Source of the DNA: Gavia stellata
Taxonomy: Eukaryota; Chordata; Aves; Gaviiformes; Gaviidae
NCBI RefSeq assembly: GCF_030936135.1
Contig: NC_082611.1
Coordinates: 9,129,001 to 9,193,000, forward strand
DNA: 64,000 bases
Direction: 5' to 3'
Shown: piece by piece, positions 12,401-27,400 of the stretch
How positions within the stretch are numbered: the first letter of the stretch is position 1
Layout: each line of letters begins with the position of its first letter
Made by a program: the position numbers and the translations under genes
The notes under the pieces: model-generated
Databases searched by the model: none
Told to the model about the DNA's origin: nothing
The model's input: only the letters and a program-made list of their open reading frames with translations

Positions 12401-15400
12401 CAGGAAGGACCTGTTCATGGTATTTGAAGTTGATTCCACATGGCTACATGTTTCCTAATACTAATCTACAAATAGGTTACTAATTTGTGTCTTCATCCAA
12501 CGAACCACAGAAGTCATTCTCATCAACTTTTTGAAAAATACAGAACTCTTCCTCCCATTCACTTCTTTTTTTCAAAAGCGATTTTTCTTACAAGTGAGTT
12601 AAACAATAAAATTTCCTACCATCAAAAATTTCCAACCAGCAAAGGTCACAGAGTCGTATGTATTAGAGACGAATACCAAAGACATTGAATTTTAGCATTT
12701 CGGCAACGCAGCAGTGATATCCTAATAGAATTATGAATAATTCTAACTTGCAAAAGAACAAATTAGTACAATTCATTATTAAACATCTCATAATACAAAG
12801 GCAAGTGCTGAAATAAGAGAATGTTCTTCCATATTTAGATTTCTAATAATGGACCTGTTGCAAGCCTAGAGAAATCTACAGGAAAAAAAACAGCTTTAGG
12901 ATATCAGATTTTTTGGCTGAACTAACAATCACAGTTGTAGAAAACTAAAGATGCAGGGATGTGACGATTGGAGATATTTAAAAAAACATTAAAATATGTA
13001 AAGCCCAAAATACAAGCTTTGAATTAAGAAAAAAACCTCAGTAAATAAATTGTGGTATCAACTATTAATATCTAGTACTCCAAAACCCCTCTTTACACTA
13101 GAGATTTGACTTCAGCTTACTGTAAGCATCTTAATTTTATACGGCATTTTGAATTTAAACCCTCCCTGCATATATTAGATATACATGAAATATGTATAAA
13201 TAAACAAGGGCACTGGAAAAGTTGGGATGGAATAGTCAGTAATACTCATGTCTGCTATTTTAATCATTCACCAGAAAATAAATAAAAAAGTCAATCACAA
13301 CGGATACAGCATTTCAATAGCTCCATTGTCTGCAAAAGCTGCACTATTAATTTAATATGCTGTGTTGCAAAGTTGTCAGATGGATGGCTTTGATTGTACA
13401 AGTACCTCAGTGAAGTACCTTTGTTGAAGCTGAGTTCTTTTTTATATTATTCCCTTCCCCAAAACAAGGTTAAATCTCATTCATATTAGATATCATTAGA
13501 TGTCACAGAGTTCCATTAAACCTTATTTACGCCTGTGTAAACCACAAACTTGCATTTTCTAGTTAGTGTTCACACTACCTTTAGTGGTATGTCATAATTC
13601 AAGTCAATTTAAAAGCCCTCAGGTTTTGAGTTTTTTCATGCTGTCATCCCCACCATTAAGGCACCATTTCACAGTTGGGCTAAGCCTGTAACACACACCA
13701 AGAAAAGGAAGTTTGAAAGTTATTCCCCTTACTCGTTATAACTGTTTCTCTTTTGCACCGAAGTAGCCATAGGATATGTTTCCCTGCGCGGAAACACAAG
13801 GCTCCTAGAGGAGTCTCAGCTGTGAGGAGTTATGCTGGTGCTCATATGGAGCAGAATCAAGGGAGGCAGAAAAATATTCGTACTCCTCCTTCCAGCTAAA
13901 GCACTGCTGCAGGTCACTTATGGAAGCAAAAGTCTCAGTGCTGTGAAGCGCAGCAGATGCTCTGCAGTGGGCAATCCTCCTGCATAGCCAATTAGGATGC
14001 AGATATTCTGAAGAAAATACCTGCTGTGAGCATGAAGCAGAACTGAACCAGCATCAACCCTGAATGAGGTATTCATGAGACACCTGAAGTAGGGATGGAT
14101 TTCAGACTGTAGTATGTCTCAGATATATCAACTGCCTCCTCTTCCTCGGGGAGGGAATTTTCAGTCATTACATTCTGCTAGGAATAAGCTGGGGATATAT
14201 GGGAGTGGGGAAGTATGAAAGACTATCAGACACACAACTCAGGACTAACCTCTTCTATCCCTACTCGGTTTTTTAGGTCAATTATGGCACTGCCCAAGAA
14301 GGTAAAGGGGTCAGGCCTTCCTTTCTCTCACCTTGGGCCCACAGACTATTATTCCCTCTCAATTATAGTCACTTAAGATACCAACCCCTTGATTTTTGAA
14401 GAATTTTATTTTTCCCTCAGACGTGGTATTTAAAGAGAAGGTACGTTTTGTGTAGTAAGAGCCCTAAACACTGCTCCTTGACAACACTATAGTGTTATTT
14501 TAGACTCCACCAGTTTATCCTGCATACAGGTCAACTGTGTAGTTGAGGTCACTTACTTCCAGTGAAAGCTATCCAGCGGGCATATTTAGTAGCTTCTCTT
14601 CGCCAGTGGGAAGCCACCAGCAAACCACATGTGACAGTTAGTGAAATGATTCCCATAATGATGAAAAATAACGTAGTAACCCACTCAGGAGGCAGCCGTG
14701 GAGGAATACAGGTCCTGTCACGTCCATGGATGGTTTGACACTGTCGCACAAGGCCAACTGTGAGAGCACCTGAAAATACATAGCAGAGAGGCAAGTAAAC
14801 TTTCAAAATCCTCTCTGAGGGGCGCTCAATTGCAAACCAAAACTCAGAATTGTCCAAAAATAAGGGATTCTTTATTTGATGAACCTTAATAAGCCTTTCA
14901 AACACAGAGGATGGGGGGGCATGCTTTAAACATCTATCTTCTTGTTCTTTCATCATACGCTTGCACAAGTTGAAGTGAGATGGCTGCAAGCTGTATCTGC
15001 TTCTTGAGTGGCAATCAACATCTAATCAAAGGGATAAAGCACTGCTATAAAACCTGCCAGTATCAGCTGAAGTGGTAGCTGAGCTGTACAGAGGATCACT
15101 CCCTCATCTGTGCAAGATGAAATACTTTCATAATCTAACAAAATGAGCTGCAGCCCCCTAAAATGCCTTTAATTGTCTAATGCTTTTTTCCCTCATCTGT
15201 AAATACAGCTTTAATCCTCAAAGTCTTGCAGCAGAAACTGCATTTAATTCATATAAAGATTTTAAGAACATTTAAAAAAAAAAAAAACTTCTTGACAAAT
15301 AACTCTTGAAGAGTCCCTCTATGCAAGAGACTGGTCAATCCTTTTGACAGCTAACAAGAGTTACTACACACACAAACTGGGATATTTACACAAAAGATCT

Positions 15401-18400
15401 ATCAAAAAGATCCAAGAAAAAGGACAAGACTGGTACAGGAACCGTAAAGTTTTACACAAAATGAGGTATTTTCTGTTAAATCAAAAAAATCTGATTTAAA
15501 ATCCAATTCAGTGCTTTAGAGACTCAAAGAAACTTTTAGTAAACTTTAATAGTGAAGTTCTCTTTATTTGGAAAATTATAACCCGAAATTAACATGCAAG
15601 ATTAAAATCCATTTCTTCCAGTGTCTCTTAAACATTAAATCCTATATTTCTCAATTTTGTCCCTTCTTCTGCACTGTTTTCCTAAATAATCACAACTGTC
15701 CTTTATGTAAATTAGGAGCAAAACACAACAGCGGATAATATTAGAGTCAACATCTTCCTCCACAAATTATTGTAAGTAAATATTGTTATAGTTGACCTGT
15801 TTAAAATAAAAAGGGGGCAACTTAGAAACAATTACAGTAAGACTTAGAAGCTTAGGTTTAGCCTGTCTTTTGGAGGGAGAAACAACTGTCACACTTTTTA
15901 GCTTCTTTTTGGAAATAAAGCATGAAACAAAGAAGTAAGCCAACAGTCAAAAGGGTAACCAGTCCTAGCATGCACCTCCTAGCACCCTGGAGCCAATTCC
16001 TACAAGTGTTCAGAGCCTGTCTGCTTACACCTCAGCAATAAGTACCAGCGGAATCAGCTTCTAAGCTTAGAATCATTGGGTTAGGAGGCAGAATATCATA
16101 TTTTATTAGACGTAACACTTCTGATAGACTCCTAGAGACTGAGAAGAACCAAGAGCAAAAACATTACTGAATTAGTTCTGTTGAAGCATTCCTGTAACCT
16201 TTGTTTAGACTATAAATTTTTAGCCCTATTCAAATACAACCTTTCAACGACATATATTCATCAACTGAAAGATTCAGAGATGAATTTTCAGCTAAAAGTT
16301 GAAGTAAAATCTTTTTAAAAAGTGTCAGTTACAAAACCAACAAAATTGGCATTTTCTATTCCAGATACACAGCAATCACAGCATTGCTGTGCACCGGGAT
16401 TACACAAAACTGAGCCAGAATTACACAAGCAATCTTACACAGCTCACATACCTATACAGTGCACAGTTTTACATGAACTGCTTCTCAGTTCCTTTTTCAT
16501 AGCCTGCAATGTTTTCATTTTACATCAGCTGCTGGGGCAGAGTGGAGATGTGCATGTGTCCTTGGAAGTCAAGCTCCCTGAAACACACACACATTGCAGA
16601 ACCTCATACAAAACACTAAGTAGTTTCCTGTAGTTTGGGGATAAAGAGGCTATTCACTGAAGCATCATAGAACAGGAAATTAATCCCAATCACTCTGCAA
16701 GACTAGGATTTAACAACAATTTTACTATACTTAGAGTAGAAGTCAGTTTTTTCTAAACTGCCATTCTGATCTAAAGAATGACTTCATAAAAATGACATCA
16801 CACACTCAATAGATGTTTTCCGAATTTAGAGACCTCTCCTGAATTCAGTGGCAATAATTTAGTGCATTTTTAACCCTGGCAAAAGCAACAGTGATAAGAA
16901 CCACTGTGCTGGACTCCGTTCCATTTTGTGCGTTAAATGAAACTGAAGAACAGTTGCAATAGATGAGCATGTATTAGAAAGAAACAACTAACTCATCCTT
17001 CAGGTGCAATTTGCAGTTTACATTGGAGACATTTTTCTATTAACAAGAGCACATTTAACATGTCAGGTTCAGAGAGAACCAAAGCTAAGCCCAGCCGTGC
17101 CATATGTAGAGGAAACAGAAGAGAACTCCACTTTGAACTACCGTTTTTCAGTGCAATTTTTTTTCTGTCAGCATCATCTTCTCCAAAGGCTGATTTTCTC
17201 AAAAAAAACCCCCACAACAAACCCACAACTGAAAACTAAAAAAAAAGAGAACAATCAGTGAAGGGTAGCATCCCTTTTGAAGACATAAGGATAGTTGCAA
17301 GAAACTACTCAGAGCAGGGTTTCCTAAACATCACTTCTGGTGCCCAAGTGTGTTGTTCCATTCTTCTTTTTTTTCCCTTTTTTTTTTTTTTAAAAATCAG
17401 AGTTTTAAAGTGTCAGCAAATAAATTTCAGGATCTGCCATTCTGGAGGAAAAATACTGAGCATTACTTTATAGTCAAGCTTTTGCTAACACATACTTAGT
17501 ATTTTCTCTTAACGCTACTTCATGGATTACAAATTTGAAGTAGATATACTCCATATTCAGGTTTTAAACCTTGAGTCTGCAAACTCTAGGGAGGCAAATG
17601 GAGGGCAAGAGAAGGTTTGTGAACTATTTCTAAAGGTTCCACAAAGGTAACTGGGAGAAACAACCTCATGATGTGCTCATAAATTTAGTTAAAAGTTCAA
17701 GTTCAAGCTCACTATACAGGCATACCTCACTTGTGTACATAAACTGGGCAGAAGGAAATTAAACCTCATAGCTCACTCCCATAGTGACAAATCTGTTGAA
17801 TGCACAGTTCAAAAGAAGTCTTTGGTGTGGAAAAAGAGTATTTATTTGCCACAAAATTCAAAAGAAGAGTGGGGTTACATGGTATTTTATTGTCTTGGTC
17901 CTGTTCTAAAGCAATCAAGCAAACAGTTGCCAGGAAGCTGCTAAGAAACTAACTTGTTACAGAAAATCTTGTTTAACCTTATCTAGTCTATCGCTGAAAG
18001 GAGGGACAGAGATACTGAATCGAACTCTCTCCTCCTGCCTCTGGTTAGAGAATAGCCCAACAGTCCGTCTCAAGCCAGTCACCAAGTTCCACTCTGATCC
18101 CTAGGTAAAAGAGGGTTTTAGTCATTCCCTCAGAACAATTCCAGCATAACTGCTGAAAATCAGCACCTAACACAGGTCTAAAACAAACAGCACAGCTAAT
18201 GCAAGTAGATTAGGCAGCTTAAAGGTGGATACAGCCCCAAAACGTGTGCAGCGGAGCAACCATGCCTGCCCATCCTCCACCTCCCAATACCCGCACTGCA
18301 CAGCCATCGGGAGCTATAATGACAATCTGGGGATGCAGGGGGCTGCTCCCTTTCTCTCGTATACCTCTCCCTCCATAGCTCCCAAGACTGGCGTTACGCA

Positions 18401-21400
18401 GGTCAGTACAGCTAGTGCGAGAGGTGATTAAGATATATATTTCTAATTACTAAAAATGAGATTCAGCCTTGAGCAAAACAGAGAATGCTGCACTGAGCAA
18501 ATGTCAGTGCAGTGGTCCTTCGTCTTTTCCAGTAAATCTGTTCCCTAAAGTACCAGTGCATTTCAAACACATTAAACAACCTTCCAGTAGTGACAGCCTG
18601 ACTATAACCAGGACTCTAATTTATACCAGTGAAAGATTTCATGATCATATTCCTACACTACCTCACCCAACTCCTCCAGACCAACAGTAATGCTCATTTT
18701 CTGACACTGCATATTTTTACTAGAATCACTAATAAAAAGACTCTTTAACAAATACACCGACATTTGGGAGCATCACCTGTTTAACAATTAAGTTTCACAA
18801 AACCATTGAGGGAAAGAGCAGAAAAGGCATCAAACCAAAGAAAGGCAAGCCCTAGTTTTTTCCCCTTTGCACAGATGTGCGGCTGCCACAGAGCCGACCC
18901 ACAAGTCCCACTCCGGCCCCTCTCCTGTTTGTGCTGTGCCATCCCTCTCCCGTTTCCGTGGTAACTACAGAGCCACCAAGGAGGAATCACACGCTAGGGA
19001 GAGAAACAAAGATTGCTGCAGCCCTTTCACTCCCCCACCTCTCCATCACTTCTGAATTATTAAAAGTGGCACAGCGATACCACGTCTTGAAAGCAGTAGC
19101 ATAATAACAGCTATTCAGATGTTCTTTCTGTTCACCTATTATTTGCTTGCCAGAACACACGGGATCAAGTGTGCCAGATGGACACAGGAGAGGTGCCACT
19201 GCCGTGAAGAGCTTACCATAGCATAAGTAGTAACTAATACGGCAAAAGCACGATGCAGTGAACGAGGTGGGGCTCAAACGTTAGAAGGTCACAGAGCTCA
19301 GCAGCTATGTTGTCACATGGACATACAAAGCACAAATCCTCAGAACTGCTCCTGCTCATACAGCTTGGGGTACCTGCCCTTCCTCTGCCCTCCCCTACTG
19401 TCCCCACTTGAAAATGTCCTTACTCTTTCCCATCATTTTAGAGAAAATGCTATTCCTTGGTTTTAAATGCATCTGCAACCCTTTATATTCCTTGACAACA
19501 GCTTCCTCACTTTTACCTTCCATACATCAACCACATCCTTAGCAAAATGCTTATTACTAACATTAAATAAGTATTACAGGCCAATATGCCTAGTGAGGAG
19601 GTTAAAACATCCAACCGGCTCCCAGACAGCCCACCCACCCACCCTCCCTCACTGTCCTGATGAGACAGCATGGTTCTGCTAGAAACCCCAGCTGTGACTG
19701 CCAGACAATTTCTGCTCAAACAAGATACTTTTCTTCAGTGTACTGTGGACTTGTTAAACCATCTTTGCTAAGTGAAGAGCACAGTTTACAGGGTTCCTAA
19801 TGACATGTTGGTGGCGTAAATCTTAGAGCACCAACAATGTGGCAAGGACACTGGTAAGTTTTATGTTTTAGTAATGAGCACAGTACATGGAACTGTGTTA
19901 TTTGGGCACACTAAAACATTCATTGCTGCTAGTTAGGTAACAGTCACATGCCAGAGAGCGACACATGTAAAAAAAGGGCAGCTACAGTTTCCTGTAACTC
20001 TTACTGGGCCACAGACAAAGACAGGAAGAAATGAAATTTTTCTTAGAAAGCTTCTAAGTTCTATCCAGTTAATAAACTTGAATGGAAAAAGGTCTAGGTC
20101 CATCTAAGAGGAGGAACAGGCTGCAGCTGTCTAGTGCATAGCTGTAGCTTGCTACCCAATCCAAGTGGAAGCTTTAAAGGTCTAAAGAGAATTCAGTGAT
20201 TTGGTCATGGCAGACCAATCCCCTGTACCAATGTTAAGGATAACCATCAAGATGACTTCGGCCACCTTGCCTTTAACATGTCTTCTGCTCCTTGCCTGCA
20301 ACCAAGCCTCTCTGACAGAAGACCGCTTTCAAAGTGCGCGAAGCATAGCCAAGGAATTCCTGAGAGGAACAGACAACAGAGCACGGTAAGAATAGTTCCA
20401 ACGCAACTGCCCATAACAGCAAACAAGGAGGAGGTATTTCCAAGAGGAAGTTTTTTCAAAATTATCCAAGGAATTTGTCAGTTTAAGTGAGATGTTTCTG
20501 TCTTACATATGGAATTTATTTTCCTGCAATGGGCACTTTAAGTGACATTACTGTACAAAGTGGGAAGAGAGAATGACTTATTTAGGTTTATTTATATGTA
20601 TTTTGTTTTGGGGAAAATTTCCATTAATTCTATATTGCAGGTATTAGTTCCTCGGAAACAGAGTACTCTCCCTTCTGCCCTTCCCAAAACTGACACTCCT
20701 GATCCTTCCCTGCCATAGCCTGGGAGGTTGCTCCAGGGTGCATATAGTTACGTCTGCTTATTCCAGCGCAAAACTCCATCAGAAATCAGGCCCTGTACCC
20801 TCTCTTATGAGGAGATTAGTCATGCTTAGGGTAAGCAATGCAGAAGGTTAGGGAAAAAGCTATGCTTTTGCAGGATATGCACCACCTCCCTCTGGTGTAA
20901 AGAGGAAAAAGACACAGTACCCTGCTGGTTTGCAAAGCACTTCAAAACCAGGGAGCAAAAAAGGATTAACAACACCGGGGAAGATCTCTTGATTCTAAAA
21001 GGCATGGTCCACGTTGTAATAGTTAAACGGAATCGCAGTATTTCTGTATGTAAGGTCGCACTGAATGATGCCCACAGGCACAGCTCATAGAATTTTTTTT
21101 GTATCTACAACTGCTTAGAATTATAGCCTTGTAAAAGGAAATGTAGTTAGTCCTCATCTAAATTTTCAGCCATTGACCCATTAAAGCAATTAAAAAATGT
21201 TTACAGCCTCAAATAATGTCATATCAGAGCATTTTGTAAAATAGCACATATACATAATTAACCGCAGCTAAGTAACTATAAGCCAGTCGAACACCTTTTC
21301 CTCCACTTTTTTGCTTAGGTCATTTTTGTAGGATAATACAATAACTGGATTATACCTAAATAACTATAAATGGATCAAAATATAAGATAGGATCAACTGC

Positions 21401-24400
21401 CAGTTTCCAATCAAGTATGAGAATACCATCTCTGTTACTGTTCTTATATAAATAATTACTTCTTTTGTGAGGGATGGGGGGTAGTTTGAATAGATGCTCT
21501 TTAGTACTCATGCCGCTAAAATAACTTTGAGGTTACCATGCAAGTACAGTATTCAGGATGTGGCATGACAGATTGATTCTTTGACTGCGGATGTTCCAGT
21601 ATGCTGTTCAGTTAGTAAATTAAGAGGCAACCAAGTTCAGACTTACAAAAATAAGATTTATGAATGTTAAAGGATGATCTAGAGAAAGGCTTAAAAGAAT
21701 AACAGAGGATTAACTGCAAAGGCACAGAACACAGGAGTCTAAAACAAAGGGATTATAAATTATCTTTCCTGTCCTTTGTATGCCAGATCTTATGGTTTTG
21801 GCATTCACTCCGATTTGTCTCTCAAATCATCTAATAGGTTTTGTAACCCTGGAAGAAAAGCTTTGGAGTTTCTCACTTTGAAGCAGACCAGATGCAAGAT
21901 CAGTTCATATGCCCACTGGGTATTCCTCTACCACCACAAACACCTAAAAAGCATTTATACAATGTTAAAAGATCAGTTTTAATAAAGACCTACATTTACT
22001 TGCAAAGTCCTTGCTATATCAAGAGTGCATCTTTTAAGAGCAATTCAAATCAATATTGCAAGATACAGCATGTTGTTATATAAGCTGCTATTTCTCTTCT
22101 ACTCCATTTATCCTTTTCTCTGAAATCAGAATGTTCTCTCCCTTTCAAACCAACTTTGAAATGCACCTTCCTTCTTACTCTAGAGATGTAAAGGGTGTTT
22201 CCTTGTTTCAGGAACTAAGTGACTTTCTTAAAAATACTCATGTTGGCAACAATAGGTGAGGTAACATCCCTAGCTTCAAACCCAGTTTATGCTAGCTATG
22301 AGGAACCTGCCAACTGAATTCTATTTAACAATCTAATGTCCAGATAATTCAATTTATTAGGTACCATTTTTGGTCACTCTTTAGAGCTCCAAAGCTTACC
22401 GGCTTTTAAACAGAAGAAATCTGATTTTTAAAGTCTAAACTCGACGTTAAAAGAGTTGTGCTATATTAGCAGAAAAGCCTGCCTTGCTGCTGAAGACCAT
22501 CTGGTGCCTGAGTTGCCTCAAAAGTTTTCAATTCAGTGTTTGTATCATGCTTAATTCAAACCAACCCCCCCCTCCACAAAAACCACAGTCTTCTCTGTCC
22601 CTCCTCCCACCCTCAAAGAGAAAAAAAAAAAGGGGCCATCTATCGGGAAAGATCCTTATGACTTACACGTATTAGAAGAGTTTATTACTACAGATGACAA
22701 CCATTATGACACATGAGTTGTAAGTTATGTTTAAATTGCAGACATTTGGACCAACAAAAAGCAAGTTTATTTCTGAATTCCAACATACAAGTTTCAATGC
22801 CATGCTACTTGTGTATTGGAGTGGGGGTTTTAATGTTTGGTTTGCCTGCCTTTTTTTTTTTTTCCCCCCCCAGAAGAGATGGACCACCACACACTGAAAG
22901 AGCTGTCTTCAGGCAACAATGCAGGAACTCTCCTGAGGACATAACAAAGGCTCTGTGTGTTCTCACGTATCAGAGCTAAGAAATAATCTGCCCATGCTGA
23001 AGGTATTTTTTCCTGCTTCAGAAGACAGCATTAATTAAATGTTGGTAAACAGGATCTCTAAGAAGTTGCATGCTTCTGGTTGTTTATTTTCTGACACTAT
23101 AAGCATTTTCACAATAGCATAGTGTTGCCAGTGACTAGAATCTTTATGATTTCTGAAGCAGCAAGAGCCTGGAAAAAAGAAAACTTAAAAAAAAAAGAAG
23201 AAAACTTAATGTTTTATTTAGCTTAAAAAACATACAAAAAATGCATAGTTATTTCCATTTTTCCCCCAACCAATATAGAGCTACTCAAAGTTGACAAAAT
23301 TCACTGCCTAAAAAAAGAAAGATCAAAGGCAGTGTCAATATTTAAAAGTGATTCTTCTAGTTAGCTACACCACTTTTATGCCATATGTTCAGTTGAAAGC
23401 CAGAAGCTATGACACCTACAGCTGTTCTGCCATTTAGCATCTGATGAGCTTGTGTTCTTTAAGAGTTATATTTGGCTTCAGACAGAGCTGTAAAATGATA
23501 CCTCTCCATCCAATACACCACACAACCCTACCCCAACCTTCTCAGAAATGGTCTGCTAATCACTTCACAATTGTATGGTTGATGTGCAGGCTCTTCGAGG
23601 CTGGCCATCATCTACAGGAGCCAGTGATGTGAAGTGGCCAGGCTGGGTCAGTAATGGCAGCACCAGAGTTTGCCACGTGGTACGAGCACAACACAACCAG
23701 CAAGAACATAGGAATTCTGGATCTTCACAGTTTGGTGGATCATCTTCCACATAAATGTCTTATGAAGTGGTCTGTTCAAGGGCTGGCAACAACTGGACTT
23801 CAGAGCTCTCAGTTTTTAACTCCCGCATATCTAAAAGCACCATTTCACCAAGTCAAGTGAAGTGCAAACGAAATAGATGTCCAAGCAGATCAGGACACAT
23901 ATACCAAAACCCCCAAATCACAAGAAGTAAAGTAGCCTATTATTCTTTCTCTCTTTATTCATGAGCACAAAACATCTGTCAACCTTCCTGTTCACAATAT
24001 AAAGCAATTTCTCCGGCCTGGTGACAAGGGCATTCAAGGGTAGGGAGAAAATTCAGCCCTCAAGATTGCTTGTGCATTTTATCAAATGAAATTCATTAGG
24101 AATAAGGATCATCTTCCTCTGTCAGCCATAAGTGTTGTGCTTTGCGCTTATCTCAGCTTGCATCAGACATGCTCCAAGGGCACCCACTGATCTGGCTCTT
24201 CCATGGCCTTATGAATCACCCAGTGGTGTAAAGTGAAAAGAGAAATGTTGAAAACCCTTTTGGCATTTATATGGTTAGAAACATATTTGCAAATTTTACA
24301 TGTCTGCTCTGCAAACACTCAGCCTAAATACACCTTATGTGCTTGAATGGTTTCTTACAGCTGAGCCTAACTTTATCTCAGTCCACTGCTGAGAGCAAAT

Positions 24401-27400
24401 TTTAGGCCCAGGTTGCCAGAAAGTACAACAGACCTTGCTAAATAAAGAACAAAATACTCAAAAAGCAAATAAAAATGTACTAACAATTTGGTGGCAATTT
24501 CTTTAAATCACATACCTGATGGCAGGATTGTATTTATAGCAATGAGGACATGAGAAGGGCAGTTCGCAGGCAGAAGTAATACCTTTTATTAGTACAACTA
24601 GAATAATTGGAAAGATAAAGCACATTTCTGGTACAGCAAGCCCTTCCTCGGACACACGAGTTTCCCCTACTCTACTAACCGGGGATATAAAAGATACTAT
24701 CTCTGTCTACTAGACTAGCTTCATTCTGTAAGGCACCTTTGTCAATTGAAGAATAGCACCTAAATGTCCCCAGACGTATTTCATTGCAACTAGAGTAGTA
24801 TTTTAAGTAAAATAAAACCTAACCTTAGTTTTTATTCCTAAAGGCACTTTTTAACTGTTGCCAAATCTGTGTATGACATGCTCGTAACAACTGGCAATAC
24901 AGGTTAAACTGCACTTTAAATAGGCATTAGGTACAGGGCCAACAAAGCATTTATTCTCTACAAGAAATGCTTCATGTGCTGAAAGACAGGCTGACATACA
25001 GCTTAACTACATACAATCTGTCTTCAAGGGCAGCAGGCGCATTGTTTCCTGGCTGATTAACATTTTAAGCCCCCCCCCAGTATAAAAGGTAGCTTTAACT
25101 TTTCAGGCAAATTGCAGAACACCCAACCTTCCTGTGCAGTAATGATTCTCAAATTTAGGCATTTACTTCTTGTTCCCATCACAAGAAAAACATTAAAAAC
25201 AAAGAAGAATAGGAAGGCAGGGAGCATATTCAGGATTTATCCTGAAGTTATATTTTCTTATCCCTTTTGCTAGGGCAAGCCCTTGTTTTAGAAGCCTGCA
25301 TAATTTAAGCCTGCATTATTTAGGCAGTTAACAGGTGCTGTCTGTGTGGTGATAACATTTTCTCCCTTATCACAAATTGGCATCTACAAAAATAAACTGT
25401 TAGAGTCTGGAGACTTTTTTTTGGCTAGAATAAGAGAAGACAGACCACTCCTGAACAGTTAAATTTGCACTATACTGAAATAAAATACAACTTCATCTGA
25501 ACAGCAGGCTCAGTCCTTTCTGAACAAGTGAGACTATTCTTAAAAAGCAATCAGATGTTATATAGTGCTCCAAAGAACGTATCTGTTAACATATGTTTAT
25601 GCAGTTGTTACACTGACATTCTGAAACAGAATTCTCTCTAATTTTAGATTCAATATAAACAGGCAAGAAATGCTCTGTCTTTACCATCAACTTCATCTTA
25701 CTGAACATATACTTACAGAGAGCATTTACTTCAGATTACATCGGGCTTAAGTCAACAGACTTCTGTATGTAAAACAGCAACTACTACTTCTAGCCTTTAC
25801 TCTCTTTATTTCACCATTTTTCATGTATTAAGCTTCAGGGTGCTTCTTGTAATTGCTGAGTGACCCAATAATATTCCACTGAAAGAATTTATGAGACCAC
25901 ATTAGAAATTCTTGGCCGTTCAATCTTTTCAGGTTTCCTGTACAATCTTGTTGCACAGTTTTTAAATGGAATTAAGTGTTGGTTTAAAACACAAAGTGAA
26001 ACATGCTTCTTTCCCACATGAGTTTCTACAGTGCAGAACTACATCATTAACACATGAGTTTAGGTGCATGATTAGTTTCAGAATGGAATTCAACCTAAGG
26101 AAAAAAAAGTTCTTTCTTCACCCTTGTGACTTCTCTTCCACAACAGCAAGCAATGCCTACAACGCTCCTCACATCAACAGGCACAGAAGCTGCAGTGCAT
26201 TTTCTCCTCTATGAGAAAGGAGATGAGAATCTTCCACTGTGTCAGTTCTGGAGCTGACACTTCCACTGACTGTGGGAATACCACTGGTCACTGTCTATGC
26301 TTAAGAAAAGGTACGTCTTAATACTGCAATTTATAATAGCTCTATTTTGTACAGAGAACACTGAACATTAAAGCAAATTTTCAAGTCAAACAAGTCACCT
26401 TCTACACAAAAGTCAACCTTCAGGAAACTTGAGGTCCATGACAACCTCATCGGTTTTCTTCACTTCGCATTGGTATAAAGACATTACAATTTAAGGTTGT
26501 GTATATTTGATGCATTAAGCTCATACTAATGAAGTTACAGATAAAACCATTCCTCCTTACTTGTACACTTGCCCCGCCTATCATGGAAGTCAGGATCCAT
26601 CTCATCTCAGATGTTTACGAAGATTTTATTGCAGAAAGCAAGCAGTTTCACAGAGACATCCTAACAACATTAGTATATACGCCATCAATTTGAGAAGTGT
26701 AGAAAGAATGTAGATTCAAAGCAGCTCTTTTGAAGTATTCACAGCAAAGCAGTTCTGATGCACACTGAACAATCAGTCGTCCCATTCTCTCTTATTCTGA
26801 TCCCATACCTATTCCTTAAAATACAACTAAATTACATTGCTCCCAGTAGCTGGAAGCAGTCAGAGCAAGAGAAGTGGAAACAAGGCAAGAACGACCTGGG
26901 CAACAATTGGAGAGCAAGAGAAGAGGAAACCCAGGAGTAAGAACTGCAACACTATAAACTGGGAAGTTGGCTCAATGATGAGCACTACAAAAGTAAACTA
27001 CTTGACTTTACTGCCCATGAACACTGTCATTTGATTATTAAATTCTTGGATGTAACAAGCTCAGAGACAGCTCAGCCTTACTAATGCAGTGTCCAAAGAA
27101 CCGCTCATGGTCAAGTTGAAGGCCTAATGTGAACTGCCTTCAACTGGACAAATATTTAAACATCTAAGTGGGTTATTAATCATTACACCTAGAGAGACTG
27201 TCATCCTTAATAATCCCAAAGTGCTTTGTAATTTATGGCACAGAACTGCAGCTACCAGGAGGCCCTTGGGTAGCAGCCAACTGTTGCTTATCGCACTACA
27301 TTGTGTGGATAGGAAATGCTGGCTTCCGATACTGCAGCAAATCCCTGGGAGGCTTTTGACGCCTTCACAAGGGAGCATTTTAGTTCATCACAAGCACCCA

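Noticed and set aside
16068-16100. agaatcattgggttaggaggc, reminiscent of a CR1 tail
   Set aside because: The match is too short and is not followed by the expected downstream CR1 sequence.
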